The translations under genes were made by a program, and so were the position numbers. This document shows, piece by piece, positions 18,901-30,565 of a DNA stretch of 64,000 nt. Origin of the DNA: Arthrobacter sp. 260 (GTDB taxonomy: Bacteria > Actinomycetota > Actinomycetes > Actinomycetales > Micrococcaceae); NCBI RefSeq assembly GCF_013116745.1, contig NZ_JABFOE010000001.1:310001-374000 (forward strand), in the 5' to 3' direction. Within the stretch, counting starts at the first letter, position 1. Each line of letters opens with the position of its first letter. The notes below the pieces were generated by a model, which did not search any database, was not told the DNA's origin, and saw only the letters and a program-made list of their open reading frames with translations.

Positions 18901-19918
18901 GAACATCGTTCAGGAGCGGGCAGGTCCAGACCGCGTCGGCAGGTTTCACCACGAGATGGGCCCCCTGGGTTGCCAACCCAAGACGCACATAGACGGGAGC
19001 CGATGATGGTTCGCCCGGGGCCGGTGGGTCGCCGGTTGCAGGTGAGTACGCTGCCGCTGCCAGCCTTCCGATCTCGTCAGAGGCGGCCAGCCGTCGTCGG
19101 CGGTCCTCCCGAGCAGCATTGGCCAGGGCGGCCAGGAACGCCCTGCGCGCTCGCCGACCGGTCACCAGCGGTATCAGCGCGGCGGTGGCGGAGAGCACGC
19201 TGAATCCGAGGAAGATCCACATTCCGGTGGCCAGGGCGAGCACGACGCCGAGCACGAGGGGCAGGAGGGCCGAACCGAGCAGCAGCACACTGGCGGGGCG
19301 GGGCGCCACCGCCTGCACCTCCAGCGGATCCGCGAGGCTGGGTATCCGAGGGGTGGGTGCCACCTGGTCGAGCAGCGCCAGACGGCAACAGCTGTTACCG
19401 AACCGAAGATCCGAGTCGACCGAGATTGTGGCTTCCTCGACCCGTGCACCGTCAACCCAGGTGCCGTTGGCAGAGGCAACATCGTAAAGGGTGACCTGGT
19501 TCTTCTCGACGGTGAGGCGGGCGTGGTGCCGCGATACCGCAGGATCTGCCAGCACCATGTCGCAGTTGTCGCGGCCAATCGTGTAGCTGCCGCGGCGCAG
19601 CCCGATCAGCTGGCCGGCGTCCGGCCCGGTGCTGGTCACCAGCACCAGGTTTGGCGGCAGCCCGCGCCGGGTTCGCGACGGCTGCCCACCACCTGCCACA
19701 ATCACCGCGCCGTTCACCAGAGGGGCGACGCCGAGGGTCAGCAACTCCAGCGGCCGGCCAGCAACAGCGCAGGCGGCGCCAGTGTGCTGCTCAAGCAGCA
19801 GCGCCCGCAGGGCAAGGGCAGAGTCGACAATCGACGTATCAACCACCAGCTCCACGACCGTGCCCGGAGCCGGCCGAGCCACGCCCGGGGCGCCGACGAG
19901 CGAGAGGTGCAGCAGCAT
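15977..19918 (-). CDS. FHA-FtsK/SpoIIIE secretion ATPase, EccC/EssC-like
   Basis: The product is 1313 residues. An N-terminal forkhead-associated domain (about 108-175: YTIGRDNCDMVLADPAVSRHH, with Arg116, Ser129, His132, Asn151) binds phosphothreonine. Two membrane helices lie around 212-255. The first FtsK domain has a canonical P-loop GTTGSGKS near 575. A later domain near 1160 has GPPGSGRS, with Arg in place of Lys. This layout matches EssC-type motor ATPases of type VII secretion. No WXG100 substrate, EccB, EccD or EsaA gene is nearby, so its substrate is unknown. It could also act in a reduced secretion or division pathway. Confidence 0.85.
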   Translation of the reverse strand: MLLHLSLVGAPGVARPAPGTVVELVVDTSIVDSALALRALLLEQHTGAACAVAGRPLELLTLGVAPLVNGAVIVAGGGQPSRTRRGLPPNLVLVTSTGPDAGQLIGLRRGSYTIGRDNCDMVLADPAVSRHHARLTVEKNQVTLYDVASANGTWVDGARVEEATISVDSDLRFGNSCCRLALLDQVAPTPRIPSLADPLEVQAVAPRPASVLLLGSALLPLVLGVVLALATGMWIFLGFSVLSATAALIPLVTGRRARRAFLAALANAAREDRRRRLAASDEIGRLAAAAYSPATGDPPAPGEPSSAPVYVRLGLATQGAHLVVKPADAVWTCPLLNDVPVLIELTIGTRAIGPPEVCFAGSGRDLLGMARSLLLQLCNRPGTAVCVGTPADLPGDARFLPGVILACPADIAALPETMEQVPVLLFGSAAADPVPRAAAIFRFGCTPGELSPGAGTVREAVTLGRGGAELRGIRTINFQPDLVSGQSFGRLARALGGRRSPVCGEQEQPSRSDPPVLPPRISLDRIAPSTPDQLLQAWAGPLPGLTAAIGSNAEGVQLFDLVSDGPHLVIAGTTGSGKSELLRTLILSVALNHSPSEVNFLLIDFKGGAGLRPLSTLPHAVGLLTDLSAASVARALVSLLAELRRREQLFATHLVTDIADWPAHRPPLPRLVVVIDEFRMLLEDVPGAAGELVRLATVGRSLGVHLVMSTQRPQGALGPDIRANVSASIALRVSSPLESHDIVGSAAAAAIPVNIPGRALLRLGTGPARLFQAASTGPDSEGSEPGVIEWATSLLRPTSPVAGMRSRETRGPAGLIAAVATAAGGFRYGPLHSPVLPGLPPVLTALTMPPAPEGAVVLGLLDLPEAQTQRPLLWFPGNDSHLALIGQSVAGTAGALVQVVSGLVETLPDRHLYILDGDGTLRWVASAPQVGAYVGAQEPRRAARVIRKLADEVTERLSRDTAPASGRGQDQRLDPALTVVVSGWGRWMGELRASRWPWAEELLQDLARDGQLAGTTLVISGDREVVTGRFFPLLPNRLYFPLGATRESTFSWPKLPPTEPVPGRCLAQGPIATPEGAVAQVILGRREASRAQGAPPATPVTVPFRVAPLPTFIQGSNPLFTAAPGDSHRIPIGVGGDEADVVFLTLTRRLVFLIVGPPGSGRSTLIEQLAAASSTSCVRPAPGSDPVDFWAGQARLLAGTGGPPAESLLLVDDADHLPQDTQRHLGQLFAQGYRLILAVTDGATILTKVPLAAEARSGRTGMILGPRQASDGDFFGVRLDCDARPRPGRGFLFDAGEVQEVQVAVPGQAGRVG

Positions 19919-20106
19919 CGGGCCGCCTTGGGACGGGGACGGGTTGGTGCGAATGACGCTATCGGTCCTCAGGGCAGACGATCGTGGGCGCCACCGGCAA
20001 TGTGGACAACCCCAGATCAGGTGTTTTTCCCTGAGTGCCTATAGGCTTGACTACTGGGTCCGGTCGGACATGTTCACTACCCGCCTCTAGAGAAGGTCAT
20101 TGATTC

Positions 20107-21396
20107 GTGAAGATTGCTGTTATCGCGCTAGGAAAAATCGGGCTCCCGCTCGCCGTGCAGTTTGCGTCCAAAGGCCACGAGGTGGTGGGCGTGGACGTGA
20201 ACGCACAGGTCGTCGAGCTGGTGAACCAGGCCACTGAGCCATTTCCCGGCGAAGCACATCTGCAGGAGATGCTTTCTGAGCTGGTTCCCGCTGGCCGGCT
20301 GCGTGCCACCACCGACTACGCTGACGCCGTCCCCGGGGCAGACGCCGTCGTGCTTGTGGTTCCCCTGTTCGTCGACAACGACGCGAAACCAGACTTCGGC
20401 TGGATGGACGCCGCAACAACCGAACTGGCCCGGCACCTGACTCCCGGCACCCTGGTGTCCTTCGAGACCACCCTCCCCGTGGGCACCACCCGGACCCGGT
20501 GGAAGCCTATGCTCGAGGAAGGCTCGGGCCTGGTCGAAGGCAAGGACTTCCACCTTGTGTTCTCGCCGGAACGGGTCCTGACCGGGCGCGTCTTCGAGGA
20601 CCTCAAAAAGTATCCCAAACTCGTCGGCGGCTTGTCCGACGCCGGAGCGGCCGCCGCCATTGAGTTCTACGAAGCGGTGCTCGACTTCGATGACCGTCCC
20701 GACCTGGATCGTGGCAACGGCGTCTGGGACCTCGGCTCCGCTGAGGCATCGGAACTGGCCAAACTGGCCGAGACGACCTACCGGGACGTCAACATCGGCC
20801 TGGCCAACCAGTTCGCCCGCTTCGCTGCGACGGCCGGAATCGACATCTACCAGGTCATTGACGCATCCAACTCGCAGCCGTACAGCCACATTCACCAGCC
20901 CGGCATCGCCGTCGGCGGTCACTGCATTCCCGTGTACCCACGGCTGTACCTGTGGAACGACCCGGACGCCACGGTGGTCCGGGCTGCCCGGGAAGCCAAC
21001 GCCGGGATGCCCGATTACACCATCGGCCTGCTTGAGGGCGCGTACGGCGACCTCACCGGAGCGAGGGTAGTGGTGCTCGGCGCTGCGTACCGGGGCGAGG
21101 TCAAGGAGACAGCGTTCTCGGGAGTCTTCGCAGCGGTGGACGCCTTGAAGTCGCGCGGGGCGACCGCGCTGGTCCACGATCCGATGTACACCGACGAGGA
21201 ACTGCAGCGGCTCGGGTTCGATCCCTACCACCTCGGCGAGCCGGTTGACGCCGCTGTGGTGCAGGCAAACCACGCATCCTATGCCTCACTGAGCCCGGCG
21301 GACCTGCCGGGAGTCAAGGCGTTCATCGACGGGCGCCGGGTGAGCTCGGCTGAACACTGGGAAGGTGTTCTTTACCGGGTCATCGGCAAGGCCTGA
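20107..21396 (+). CDS. UDP-N-acetylhexosamine 6-dehydrogenase, WbpA/WecC-like
   Basis: The product is 429 residues of the UDP-glucose/GDP-mannose dehydrogenase family. The NAD-binding start is MKIAVIALGKIGLPLAVQFA, and the catalytic Cys273 is in VGGHCIPVYP. It oxidises a UDP-N-acetylhexosamine C6 to a uronic acid using NAD. With the acetyltransferase, aminotransferase and oxidoreductase that follow, the substrate is most likely UDP-GlcNAc, as for WbpA. It leads a five-gene operon with very short gaps. A WecC-type (ManNAc) specificity cannot be excluded by eye. Confidence 0.88.
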   Translation: MKIAVIALGKIGLPLAVQFASKGHEVVGVDVNAQVVELVNQATEPFPGEAHLQEMLSELVPAGRLRATTDYADAVPGADAVVLVVPLFVDNDAKPDFGWMDAATTELARHLTPGTLVSFETTLPVGTTRTRWKPMLEEGSGLVEGKDFHLVFSPERVLTGRVFEDLKKYPKLVGGLSDAGAAAAIEFYEAVLDFDDRPDLDRGNGVWDLGSAEASELAKLAETTYRDVNIGLANQFARFAATAGIDIYQVIDASNSQPYSHIHQPGIAVGGHCIPVYPRLYLWNDPDATVVRAAREANAGMPDYTIGLLEGAYGDLTGARVVVLGAAYRGEVKETAFSGVFAAVDALKSRGATALVHDPMYTDEELQRLGFDPYHLGEPVDAAVVQANHASYASLSPADLPGVKAFIDGRRVSSAEHWEGVLYRVIGKA

Positions 21397-21433
21397 CATT
21401 ACGGATGCCAATTCACTACGGAAGAGGGACTCG

Positions 21434-22030
21434 ATGAGCTTCATCGCGGACGGCGCAGACGTGTCCGAACAGGCCACCCTGGGGGAGGGGACCAAGGTCT
21501 GGCACCTGGCGCAGGTACGGGAGCAAGCGGTCCTCGGCGCCAACTGCATCGTCGGCAGGGGAGCCTACATCGGCACGGGTGTGAAGATCGGTGCGAATTC
21601 CAAGATCCAGAACTACGCGCTGGTCTACGAGCCGGCGATGCTGGGGCGCGGGGTCTTCATCGGTCCCGCCGTGGTGCTCACCAATGACACCTACCCCCGG
21701 TCGGTGTCGCCCGACGGCGAACTCAAGAGCGCCCACGACTGGACGCCGGTGGGGGTCACCATCGGCGACGGCGCCTCCATCGGCGCCCGTGCGGTCTGCG
21801 TGGCACCCGTCAGCATCGGTGAGTGGGCAACCGTCGCCGCTGGCGCCGTGGTGACAAAGGATGTCCCCGCCTACGCACTGATGGTCGGGGTGCCGGCGAA
21901 GAGGATCGGCTGGGTCGGCAAGGCCGGCCACCCCCTCCGCGAGGAGGCCGGCGAATGGGTTTGCCCCGCCACCGGGGAGCGATATGTGGAATCGAATTCA
22001 ACACTGAGACCAGTAGAGGTAGAGGCATGA
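21434..22030 (+). CDS. wbpD: Left-handed beta-helix N-acetyltransferase, WbpD-like
   Basis: The product is 198 residues from the ATG at 21434, preceded by GAAGAGGGA. An upstream in-frame start would add 23 residues without family similarity. Hexapeptide repeats (VGRGAYIGTGVKIGANSKIQ and others) form a trimeric left-handed beta helix. The N-terminus SEQATLGEGTKVWHLAQVRE is typical of WbpD/WlbB. The predicted reaction is acetyl-CoA-dependent 3-N-acetylation of UDP-GlcNAc3NA. Its stop overlaps the aminotransferase start by ATGA. Confidence 0.88.
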   Translation: MSFIADGADVSEQATLGEGTKVWHLAQVREQAVLGANCIVGRGAYIGTGVKIGANSKIQNYALVYEPAMLGRGVFIGPAVVLTNDTYPRSVSPDGELKSAHDWTPVGVTIGDGASIGARAVCVAPVSIGEWATVAAGAVVTKDVPAYALMVGVPAKRIGWVGKAGHPLREEAGEWVCPATGERYVESNSTLRPVEVEA

Positions 22031-23127
22031 GTAAAGGCTTTATTCCGGCAGCGAAGCCGATTGTTGGAGACGACGAGCGGGCAGCGGTTGATGCCGTCCT
22101 CCTCTCGGGGATGCTCGCCCAGGGTGCCGAGGTGGCGTCCTTTGAAAACGAGTTCTCGCAGGTGCTGCTGGACGGGCGCGCCGCGGTAGCCGTGAACTCC
22201 GGCACCTCCGGCCTGCACCTCGGTCTGCTGGCCGCCGGCGTCGGGCCCGGGGACGAGGTCATCGTGCCGTCCTTCACCTTCGCCGCGACAGCGAACTCTG
22301 TCGCGCTGACTGGCGCGACACCGGTCTTCGCCGACATCGAACTGGACCACTACTGCCTCGACATTGCCCACGTCGAGTCCCTGATCACCGAGCGCACCAA
22401 GGGCATCATGCCCGTGCACTTGTATGGACACCCGGCGAACATCGCTGCGTTCCGTACCCTTGCCGACAAGCACTCCATCGGTCTCTTCGAGGATGCTGCC
22501 CAGGCCCACGGTGCGGGGCTGGATGGCCGCAAGGTGGGTACCTTCGGTGACTTCGCAATGTTCTCCCTGTACCCCACCAAGAACATGACCTCGGGTGAGG
22601 GCGGAATGGTGTCCACCGGCGACGCGACCATCGAACGGAACCTTCGTCTGCTGCGCAACCAGGGGATGGAGAAGCAGTACGAGAACGAGCTGGTCGGGTT
22701 CAACGCCCGGATGACAAACCTTCACGCAGCGATCGGGCGTGTCCAGCTGACCAAGGTGATGGGTTGGACCGCCCAGCGGCAGGCCAACGCTGCCTTCCTC
22801 GACGCCAACCTCACCGGCGTTCGCACCCCCGTGGTCGCTTCCGGTGCCGAGCACGTCTACCACCAGTACACCGTGCGGGTTGACGGCGGTGCCGCTGAAC
22901 GTGACCGTCTCGCGGCTTCCCTCAAGGAGGACTACCAGATTGGATCGGGCGTGTACTACCCGATCCCGAACCACCGCCTGCCGTCCTTCAAAAGGGAGGA
23001 AGACCTCCCCAACACCGAAATTGCGGCCCAGGAAGTGCTGTCCCTTCCAGTGCATCCTTCCCTGGACCAGGAAGATCTCGAGCGTATCGTCGCTGCGGTT
23101 AACGCACTCACGACGGCAGGAGCCTGA
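22027..23127 (+). CDS. wbpE: PLP-dependent DegT/DnrJ/EryC1/StrS aminotransferase, WbpE-like
   Basis: The product is 366 residues from the ATG overlapping the wbpD stop. The fold-type I sugar aminotransferase features are NSGTSGLHL (phosphate binding), FEDAAQAHG (Asp156 and Gln159) and YPTKNMTSGEGG with PLP-binding Lys185. The predicted step is transfer of an amino group from glutamate to the 3-keto sugar, giving UDP-GlcNAc3NA uronate. The gene lies between the acetyltransferase and oxidoreductase of the same pathway, which supports the specific assignment. Confidence 0.9.
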   Translation: MSKGFIPAAKPIVGDDERAAVDAVLLSGMLAQGAEVASFENEFSQVLLDGRAAVAVNSGTSGLHLGLLAAGVGPGDEVIVPSFTFAATANSVALTGATPVFADIELDHYCLDIAHVESLITERTKGIMPVHLYGHPANIAAFRTLADKHSIGLFEDAAQAHGAGLDGRKVGTFGDFAMFSLYPTKNMTSGEGGMVSTGDATIERNLRLLRNQGMEKQYENELVGFNARMTNLHAAIGRVQLTKVMGWTAQRQANAAFLDANLTGVRTPVVASGAEHVYHQYTVRVDGGAAERDRLAASLKEDYQIGSGVYYPIPNHRLPSFKREEDLPNTEIAAQEVLSLPVHPSLDQEDLERIVAAVNALTTAGA

Positions 23128-23129
23128 GC

Positions 23130-24131
23130 ATGGCGGATCTGAGGGTCGGCCTGATCGGCCTCGGCATGATGGGGCGCCACCACGCCCGGGTCATCCGGGA
23201 ACTCGATGGCCTGGAACTGGTCGCGGTAGCCGACGCCTTCGGCGACCCCCACGGGGTCGCCGGTACGCTCCCGGTCTGCGGTTCGGTTGACGAACTCATC
23301 GCCCAGGGCATCGACATGGCGGTCTGTGCCGTTCCCACCGGCCTGCACGAAGAGGTTGGACTGGCGCTGGCAGCAGCCGGCATCCACACGATGGTCGAGA
23401 AGCCCATCGCCTCGACCATCGACGGCGGCCAGCGACTCGTCGACGCGTTCGAGGCAGCGAACCTGGTCGGTGCCGTCGGACATATCGAACGGTTCAACCC
23501 TGCGCTGCAGTCCCTGCGCGCGAGGATCGAGAACGGGGACCTCGGCGAGGTCTTCCAGATTGCCACCCGGCGCCAGGGTCCGTTCCCGTCCAGGATCGCC
23601 GACGTCGGCGTCGTCAAGGACCTCGGCACCCACGACATCGACCTCACCGCCTGGCTGGCCCAGTCGCCTTTCGCTTCGGTGTCCGCGCTCACCAGCACCC
23701 GCTCGGGCCGGCCCCACGAGGACATGGTGGCCGCCTCCTGCCAGCTGGAGAACGGGGTCATCACCTCCCATTTGGTCAACTGGCTTTCCCCCATGAAGGA
23801 ACGCCTCACCGTGGTGACCGGTGAGAAGGGGGCCTTCGTCGCTGACACGCTGACGGCTGACCTGACCTTCTTCGAGAACGGCACCATCAACACCGAGTGG
23901 GAGGCAGTCTCCAATTTCCGTGGAGTGTCGGAGGGAAACATCACCCGCCTGGCCCTGACCAAGCGTGAACCCCTGCGCTCCGAACACGAGGCGTTCCGGG
24001 ATGCCGTGCTGGGACTGTCCAACAACATCGTCACCATGCGTGAGGGATTGAACACCCTGAGGGTCGCCGAGGCAATTATCGAGTCGGCCCGCGCCGGTTC
24101 CACGCTGAAGCTCACGGCGTTAAAGCACTAG
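23130..24131 (+). CDS. wbpB: Gfo/Idh/MocA-family oxidoreductase, WbpB-like
   Basis: The product is 333 residues. It has an N-terminal Rossmann domain (VGLIGLGMMGRHHARVI), the family motif VEKPIA and a C-terminal alpha/beta domain with GHIERFNPAL. By analogy to WbpB it oxidises the C3 hydroxyl of UDP-GlcNAc uronate, recycling NAD through 2-oxoglutarate. Two bases separate it from wbpE and two from the following glycosyltransferase, so it is part of the same transcript. Confidence 0.87.
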   Translation: MADLRVGLIGLGMMGRHHARVIRELDGLELVAVADAFGDPHGVAGTLPVCGSVDELIAQGIDMAVCAVPTGLHEEVGLALAAAGIHTMVEKPIASTIDGGQRLVDAFEAANLVGAVGHIERFNPALQSLRARIENGDLGEVFQIATRRQGPFPSRIADVGVVKDLGTHDIDLTAWLAQSPFASVSALTSTRSGRPHEDMVAASCQLENGVITSHLVNWLSPMKERLTVVTGEKGAFVADTLTADLTFFENGTINTEWEAVSNFRGVSEGNITRLALTKREPLRSEHEAFRDAVLGLSNNIVTMREGLNTLRVAEAIIESARAGSTLKLTALKH

Positions 24132-24133
24132 GT

Positions 24134-25279
24134 ATGCCGCTTCGAATTCTTGTTGCAACGCGCATCTATGCCCCGGAGACGGGGGCGGCGGCCTTCCGGC
24201 TGGCCGCCATGGTCAAGGCGCTTCAGGGCCGGGGTCACCACGTTACGGTCCTGACCACCTCGTCGCCCGGCGCGAAACGGTCTTCCCCATCGGTCCGGCG
24301 CTGGCCGGTGCTGCGGGACAAATCAGGCGCCGTCCGCGGCTATGTGCAGTACGCCAGTTTCGACATTCCGCTGTTCCTGAGGCTGCTCACGGCACCCGCC
24401 TTCGACCTGGTCGTGGTGGAACCCCCACCCACTACCGGCGTGGTGGTCAGGGTGGCTACGGCGCTGCGCCGTCGGCCCTTTGTCTACTTTGCCGCCGACG
24501 TCAGCTCGGTGGCTGCCGAGGGCATCGGCGTGTCCCCGGCAGTGGTGCGGGTCCTCCGGGCGATCGAACGCTGGACCCTCTCCCGGGCGCGAAGAATCCT
24601 GACCGTGTCCGAGGGCGTTTCGACGGCTGTCGCGGCCCTGGTGGGTCAGTCCGACCGGATCGTGAACGTGGGGACCGGTGTCGATACGGACCAGTTCACC
24701 AATGACGGGCCAGCAGGTCCCGACGACGGCGGCCGCTACTTTGTCTATGCCGGAACCATGTCGGAGATTCAGGGCGCCGGCGTGTTTGTTGACGCGTTCA
24801 TCAGCATCGCTGCCGAGTACCCCGATGTCCGCCTGGTGATGTACGGCCAGGGGGTGGAGCTCGACGAGCTCCGTGCCCGGGCCGAAGCGGTGTCCGCGCC
24901 GATCGATTTCCGGGGCACCGTGGACGGTGACCAGATTTCCACAGCGCTCCGCGGCAGCGTTGCCGGCCTTGCCTCGGTACGTCCATCCCGCGGCTACGAC
25001 TTCGCCTTCGCCACGAAGGCACTGGTCAGCCTCAGCTGTGGCACGCCGGTGATCTACGCGGGGGTGGGTCCGTTGAAAAACATCATTGCCGACGAGAACC
25101 TTGGCGTCAGTGTCGACTGGGAGCCGGCAGCAGTCGCGGCCGCGATGAGGGATGCCCTCGCCTGGCCCCAGGATGCCGCTCAACGCCAACGAATTTCCGG
25201 CTGGGTCCAGCAGAACTACTCGTTGAGGAGCGTCGGGGCCAGGGCGGCTGAGGCTATCGAGGCTGCTGCGAGCGAGTAG
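24134..25279 (+). CDS. Glycosyltransferase, GT4 family
   Basis: The product is 381 residues with two Rossmann-like halves. The N-terminal half begins LRILVATRIYAPETGAAAFR. The C-terminal half contains YAGTMSEIQGAGVFVDAF and ends with a nucleotide-sugar-binding region (FAFATKALVSLSCGTPVIYA). GT4 enzymes are retaining transferases using nucleotide sugars at the cytosolic membrane face. Its place at the end of the wbp-like operon suggests it transfers the sugar made there, but donor and acceptor are not readable. Its last 26 bases overlap the end of the convergent epimerase gene. Confidence 0.85.
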   Translation: MPLRILVATRIYAPETGAAAFRLAAMVKALQGRGHHVTVLTTSSPGAKRSSPSVRRWPVLRDKSGAVRGYVQYASFDIPLFLRLLTAPAFDLVVVEPPPTTGVVVRVATALRRRPFVYFAADVSSVAAEGIGVSPAVVRVLRAIERWTLSRARRILTVSEGVSTAVAALVGQSDRIVNVGTGVDTDQFTNDGPAGPDDGGRYFVYAGTMSEIQGAGVFVDAFISIAAEYPDVRLVMYGQGVELDELRARAEAVSAPIDFRGTVDGDQISTALRGSVAGLASVRPSRGYDFAFATKALVSLSCGTPVIYAGVGPLKNIIADENLGVSVDWEPAAVAAAMRDALAWPQDAAQRQRISGWVQQNYSLRSVGARAAEAIEAAASE

Positions 25280-26336
25280 CCCCGAAAGCGGTGATCGCAT
25301 CGACCACTGCGGCTGCGGCAGCTCCGGTACCGTAGGGCGCAGCCGATGTCGCCTCGGGCTGGGGACGCTGGACGACGTCGGCGAGAGTGTCGAGGTGCTC
25401 TGACACCAGGACATTCCACCCCAGTTCAACTGTTTCCACCCACTCCGTCTCCGGGCGGATCGTGGTGCACGGCACCCGCAGGAGGAACGCTTCCTTCTGC
25501 AGGCCTCCCGAGTCGGTGATTACGCCCGCACTGTTCATCACGGCGTTGATCAGCCCAGGGTAAGCCAGTGGCGGGCCCACGCGGATGGCGCCGGTCTCCA
25601 GTTCGATGCCGTGGCTGGCAGCCAGGTCCACCAGGCGGGGGTGGGCGAGCAGGAGCACCGGCCTGTCCAGCTGGGACAGGGACGAGACGATCTGCTGGAG
25701 CCGTGCCAGATCGTCGGTGTTGTCCGGGCGGTGGATGGTGCTCACATAGTAGCCACCGGACACCAGGCCTGCGGGCAGCGGCTCGTCCCGCGCCTGGAGG
25801 GACTCACGGGTTTTATAGAGGACGTCAGTCATCACGTCGCCGACGAGCACGCTCTTGTCCGCCAGCCCCTCGGTGGCCAGATGGGTCATCGCGACGTCGG
25901 TGGGTGCCAGCAGAAGGTCCGACGCGTGGTCGGTAAGCACCCGGTTGTGTTCCTCGGGCATCCGGCGGTTGAAGGAGCGCAGGCCGGCTTCCAGATGGGC
26001 CACCGGGATGTGCAGCTTTACGGCGGCCAGCGCCGCGGCAAGGGTGGAGTTCGTGTCGCCGTAGACCAGCACCAGGTCGGGCCGCTCCTGCTCGAAGATC
26101 TCTTCCAGCCCGGCGAGCATCGCGCCGGTCTGCTTGCCGTGCTTGCCCGAGCCGACGCCGAGGTTGTAGTCGGGGGCCGGAATGGCAAGGTCCTGGAAGA
26201 ACACGTCCGACATCAGAGAGTCGTAATGCTGGCCGGTGTGGACGATCAGGTGTTCGGCGCGGCCTTTCATGGCTGCCGCGATCGGCGCGAGCTTCACAAA
26301 CTGTGGGCGTGCGCCAACGACGCTGAGGATTCGCAT
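25254..26336 (-). CDS. Non-hydrolysing UDP-sugar 2-epimerase, WbpI-like (WecB superfamily)
   Basis: The product is 360 residues from the ATG at 26336. A longer upstream frame has no similarity. Sequence blocks are VVGARPQFVK, GSGKHGKQTGAML, YGDTNSTLAAALAAVKLHIP and EAGLRSFNRRMPEEHNR. As I recall, these resemble WbpI/WlbD-type enzymes more than E. coli WecB, which has GTRPEAIKMAP and HGDTTTT. WbpI inverts C2 of UDP-GlcNAc3NAcA to give UDP-ManNAc3NAcA, which would complete the upstream operon's pathway. UDP-GlcNAc 2-epimerase activity is the alternative. It is transcribed opposite to that operon and overlaps its last gene by 26 bases. Confidence 0.82.
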   Translation of the reverse strand: MRILSVVGARPQFVKLAPIAAAMKGRAEHLIVHTGQHYDSLMSDVFFQDLAIPAPDYNLGVGSGKHGKQTGAMLAGLEEIFEQERPDLVLVYGDTNSTLAAALAAVKLHIPVAHLEAGLRSFNRRMPEEHNRVLTDHASDLLLAPTDVAMTHLATEGLADKSVLVGDVMTDVLYKTRESLQARDEPLPAGLVSGGYYVSTIHRPDNTDDLARLQQIVSSLSQLDRPVLLLAHPRLVDLAASHGIELETGAIRVGPPLAYPGLINAVMNSAGVITDSGGLQKEAFLLRVPCTTIRPETEWVETVELGWNVLVSEHLDTLADVVQRPQPEATSAAPYGTGAAAAAVVDAITAFGATRSQQPR

Positions 26337-26399
26337 GCGTTCCACTTTAGCTGTTGCCCCGGACCCCCAAATACAAGCCGCGCCCCGATTCTCCGGTAA

Positions 26400-29665
<3,266 letters not shown>

Positions 29666-29671
29666 TAACGG

Positions 29672-30562
29672 TTGAGCACCAGCGAACTCACCACGCCCGG
29701 TCTGGGTGGCGGTCTCCGCGACGTCCTGCGCTCCCGCTTCCTGCTGAAGCTGCTGGTCGCCAAGGAACTTAAGGTCAGGTATCGCGGCTCGGTCCTGGGG
29801 ATCCTCTGGTCCTATGTGAAGCCGGGTGTGCAGTTCTTCGTGTTCTGGTTTGCCCTCGGGGTCTTCCTGCAGATGAACCGGAACACCGAGAACTACGCCA
29901 TCTATCTGTTCTCGGGCATTGTGTTGATCAACTTCTTCAACGAGGCTCTGGGCAACGCGTCCCGTTCAGTGGTCGGCAACGGGGGGCTGATCAAAAAGAT
30001 CTACCTTCCCAGGGAGCTGTTCCCCGTGGCGTCCGTCTGGGTGTCAGCGGTGCACTTCCTGCCGCAGCTGTTGGTCCTGCTGGTGGCCTGTCTGTTCGCC
30101 GGCTGGACCCCTGGGGTGTTCCAGATCTTCGCCGCAGTGGCCGGGTTTATGATCGTGGCATTGCTCGCGACCGGTCTGGGACTGTTCTTCGGCGCAGCGA
30201 ACGTATATTTCAGGGACAGCGAGAACTTCGTGGACATGCTGTTGATGATTGCCACTTGGGCGTCGCCGGTGCTTTACACCTGGATCATGGTGCGGGACGG
30301 ACTGGCGACGGTGTTCTCCGCCGGAACTGCCTCGGTGCTGCTCGTGATCTACCAGGCCAACCCGCTCACGATCGCGGTGGAGCTGTTCCACTTCGCCTTC
30401 TGGCTCCCGACCACCTCCGAGATCACCGATCCCATGATCGCCGCCCCGCCCAATCTGCTCGACATGTGGCTCCCGATTGGGCTGGCAACCGCACTGCTGG
30501 TGACCATCCTGGGCCAGTGGACCTTCCGGCGGCTCGAGGGCCGCTTCGCCCAGGAGCTGTGA
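29672..30562 (+). CDS. wzm: ABC-2 polysaccharide export permease, Wzm-like
   Basis: The product is 296 residues with six predicted membrane helices. The short cytosolic N-terminus ends in ELKVRYRGSVLGILWSYVKPG, the hallmark of O-antigen/teichoic acid type export permeases. It moves a completed lipid-linked polymer across the membrane together with the ATPase at 30566. The TTG start, six bases after the glfT2 stop, has no strong ribosome site, so translation may be coupled. The glf-glfT2-permease-ATPase order resembles the mycobacterial galactan export set (Rv3781/Rv3783). Confidence 0.9.
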   Translation: MSTSELTTPGLGGGLRDVLRSRFLLKLLVAKELKVRYRGSVLGILWSYVKPGVQFFVFWFALGVFLQMNRNTENYAIYLFSGIVLINFFNEALGNASRSVVGNGGLIKKIYLPRELFPVASVWVSAVHFLPQLLVLLVACLFAGWTPGVFQIFAAVAGFMIVALLATGLGLFFGAANVYFRDSENFVDMLLMIATWASPVLYTWIMVRDGLATVFSAGTASVLLVIYQANPLTIAVELFHFAFWLPTTSEITDPMIAAPPNLLDMWLPIGLATALLVTILGQWTFRRLEGRFAQEL

Positions 30563-30565
30563 CCC

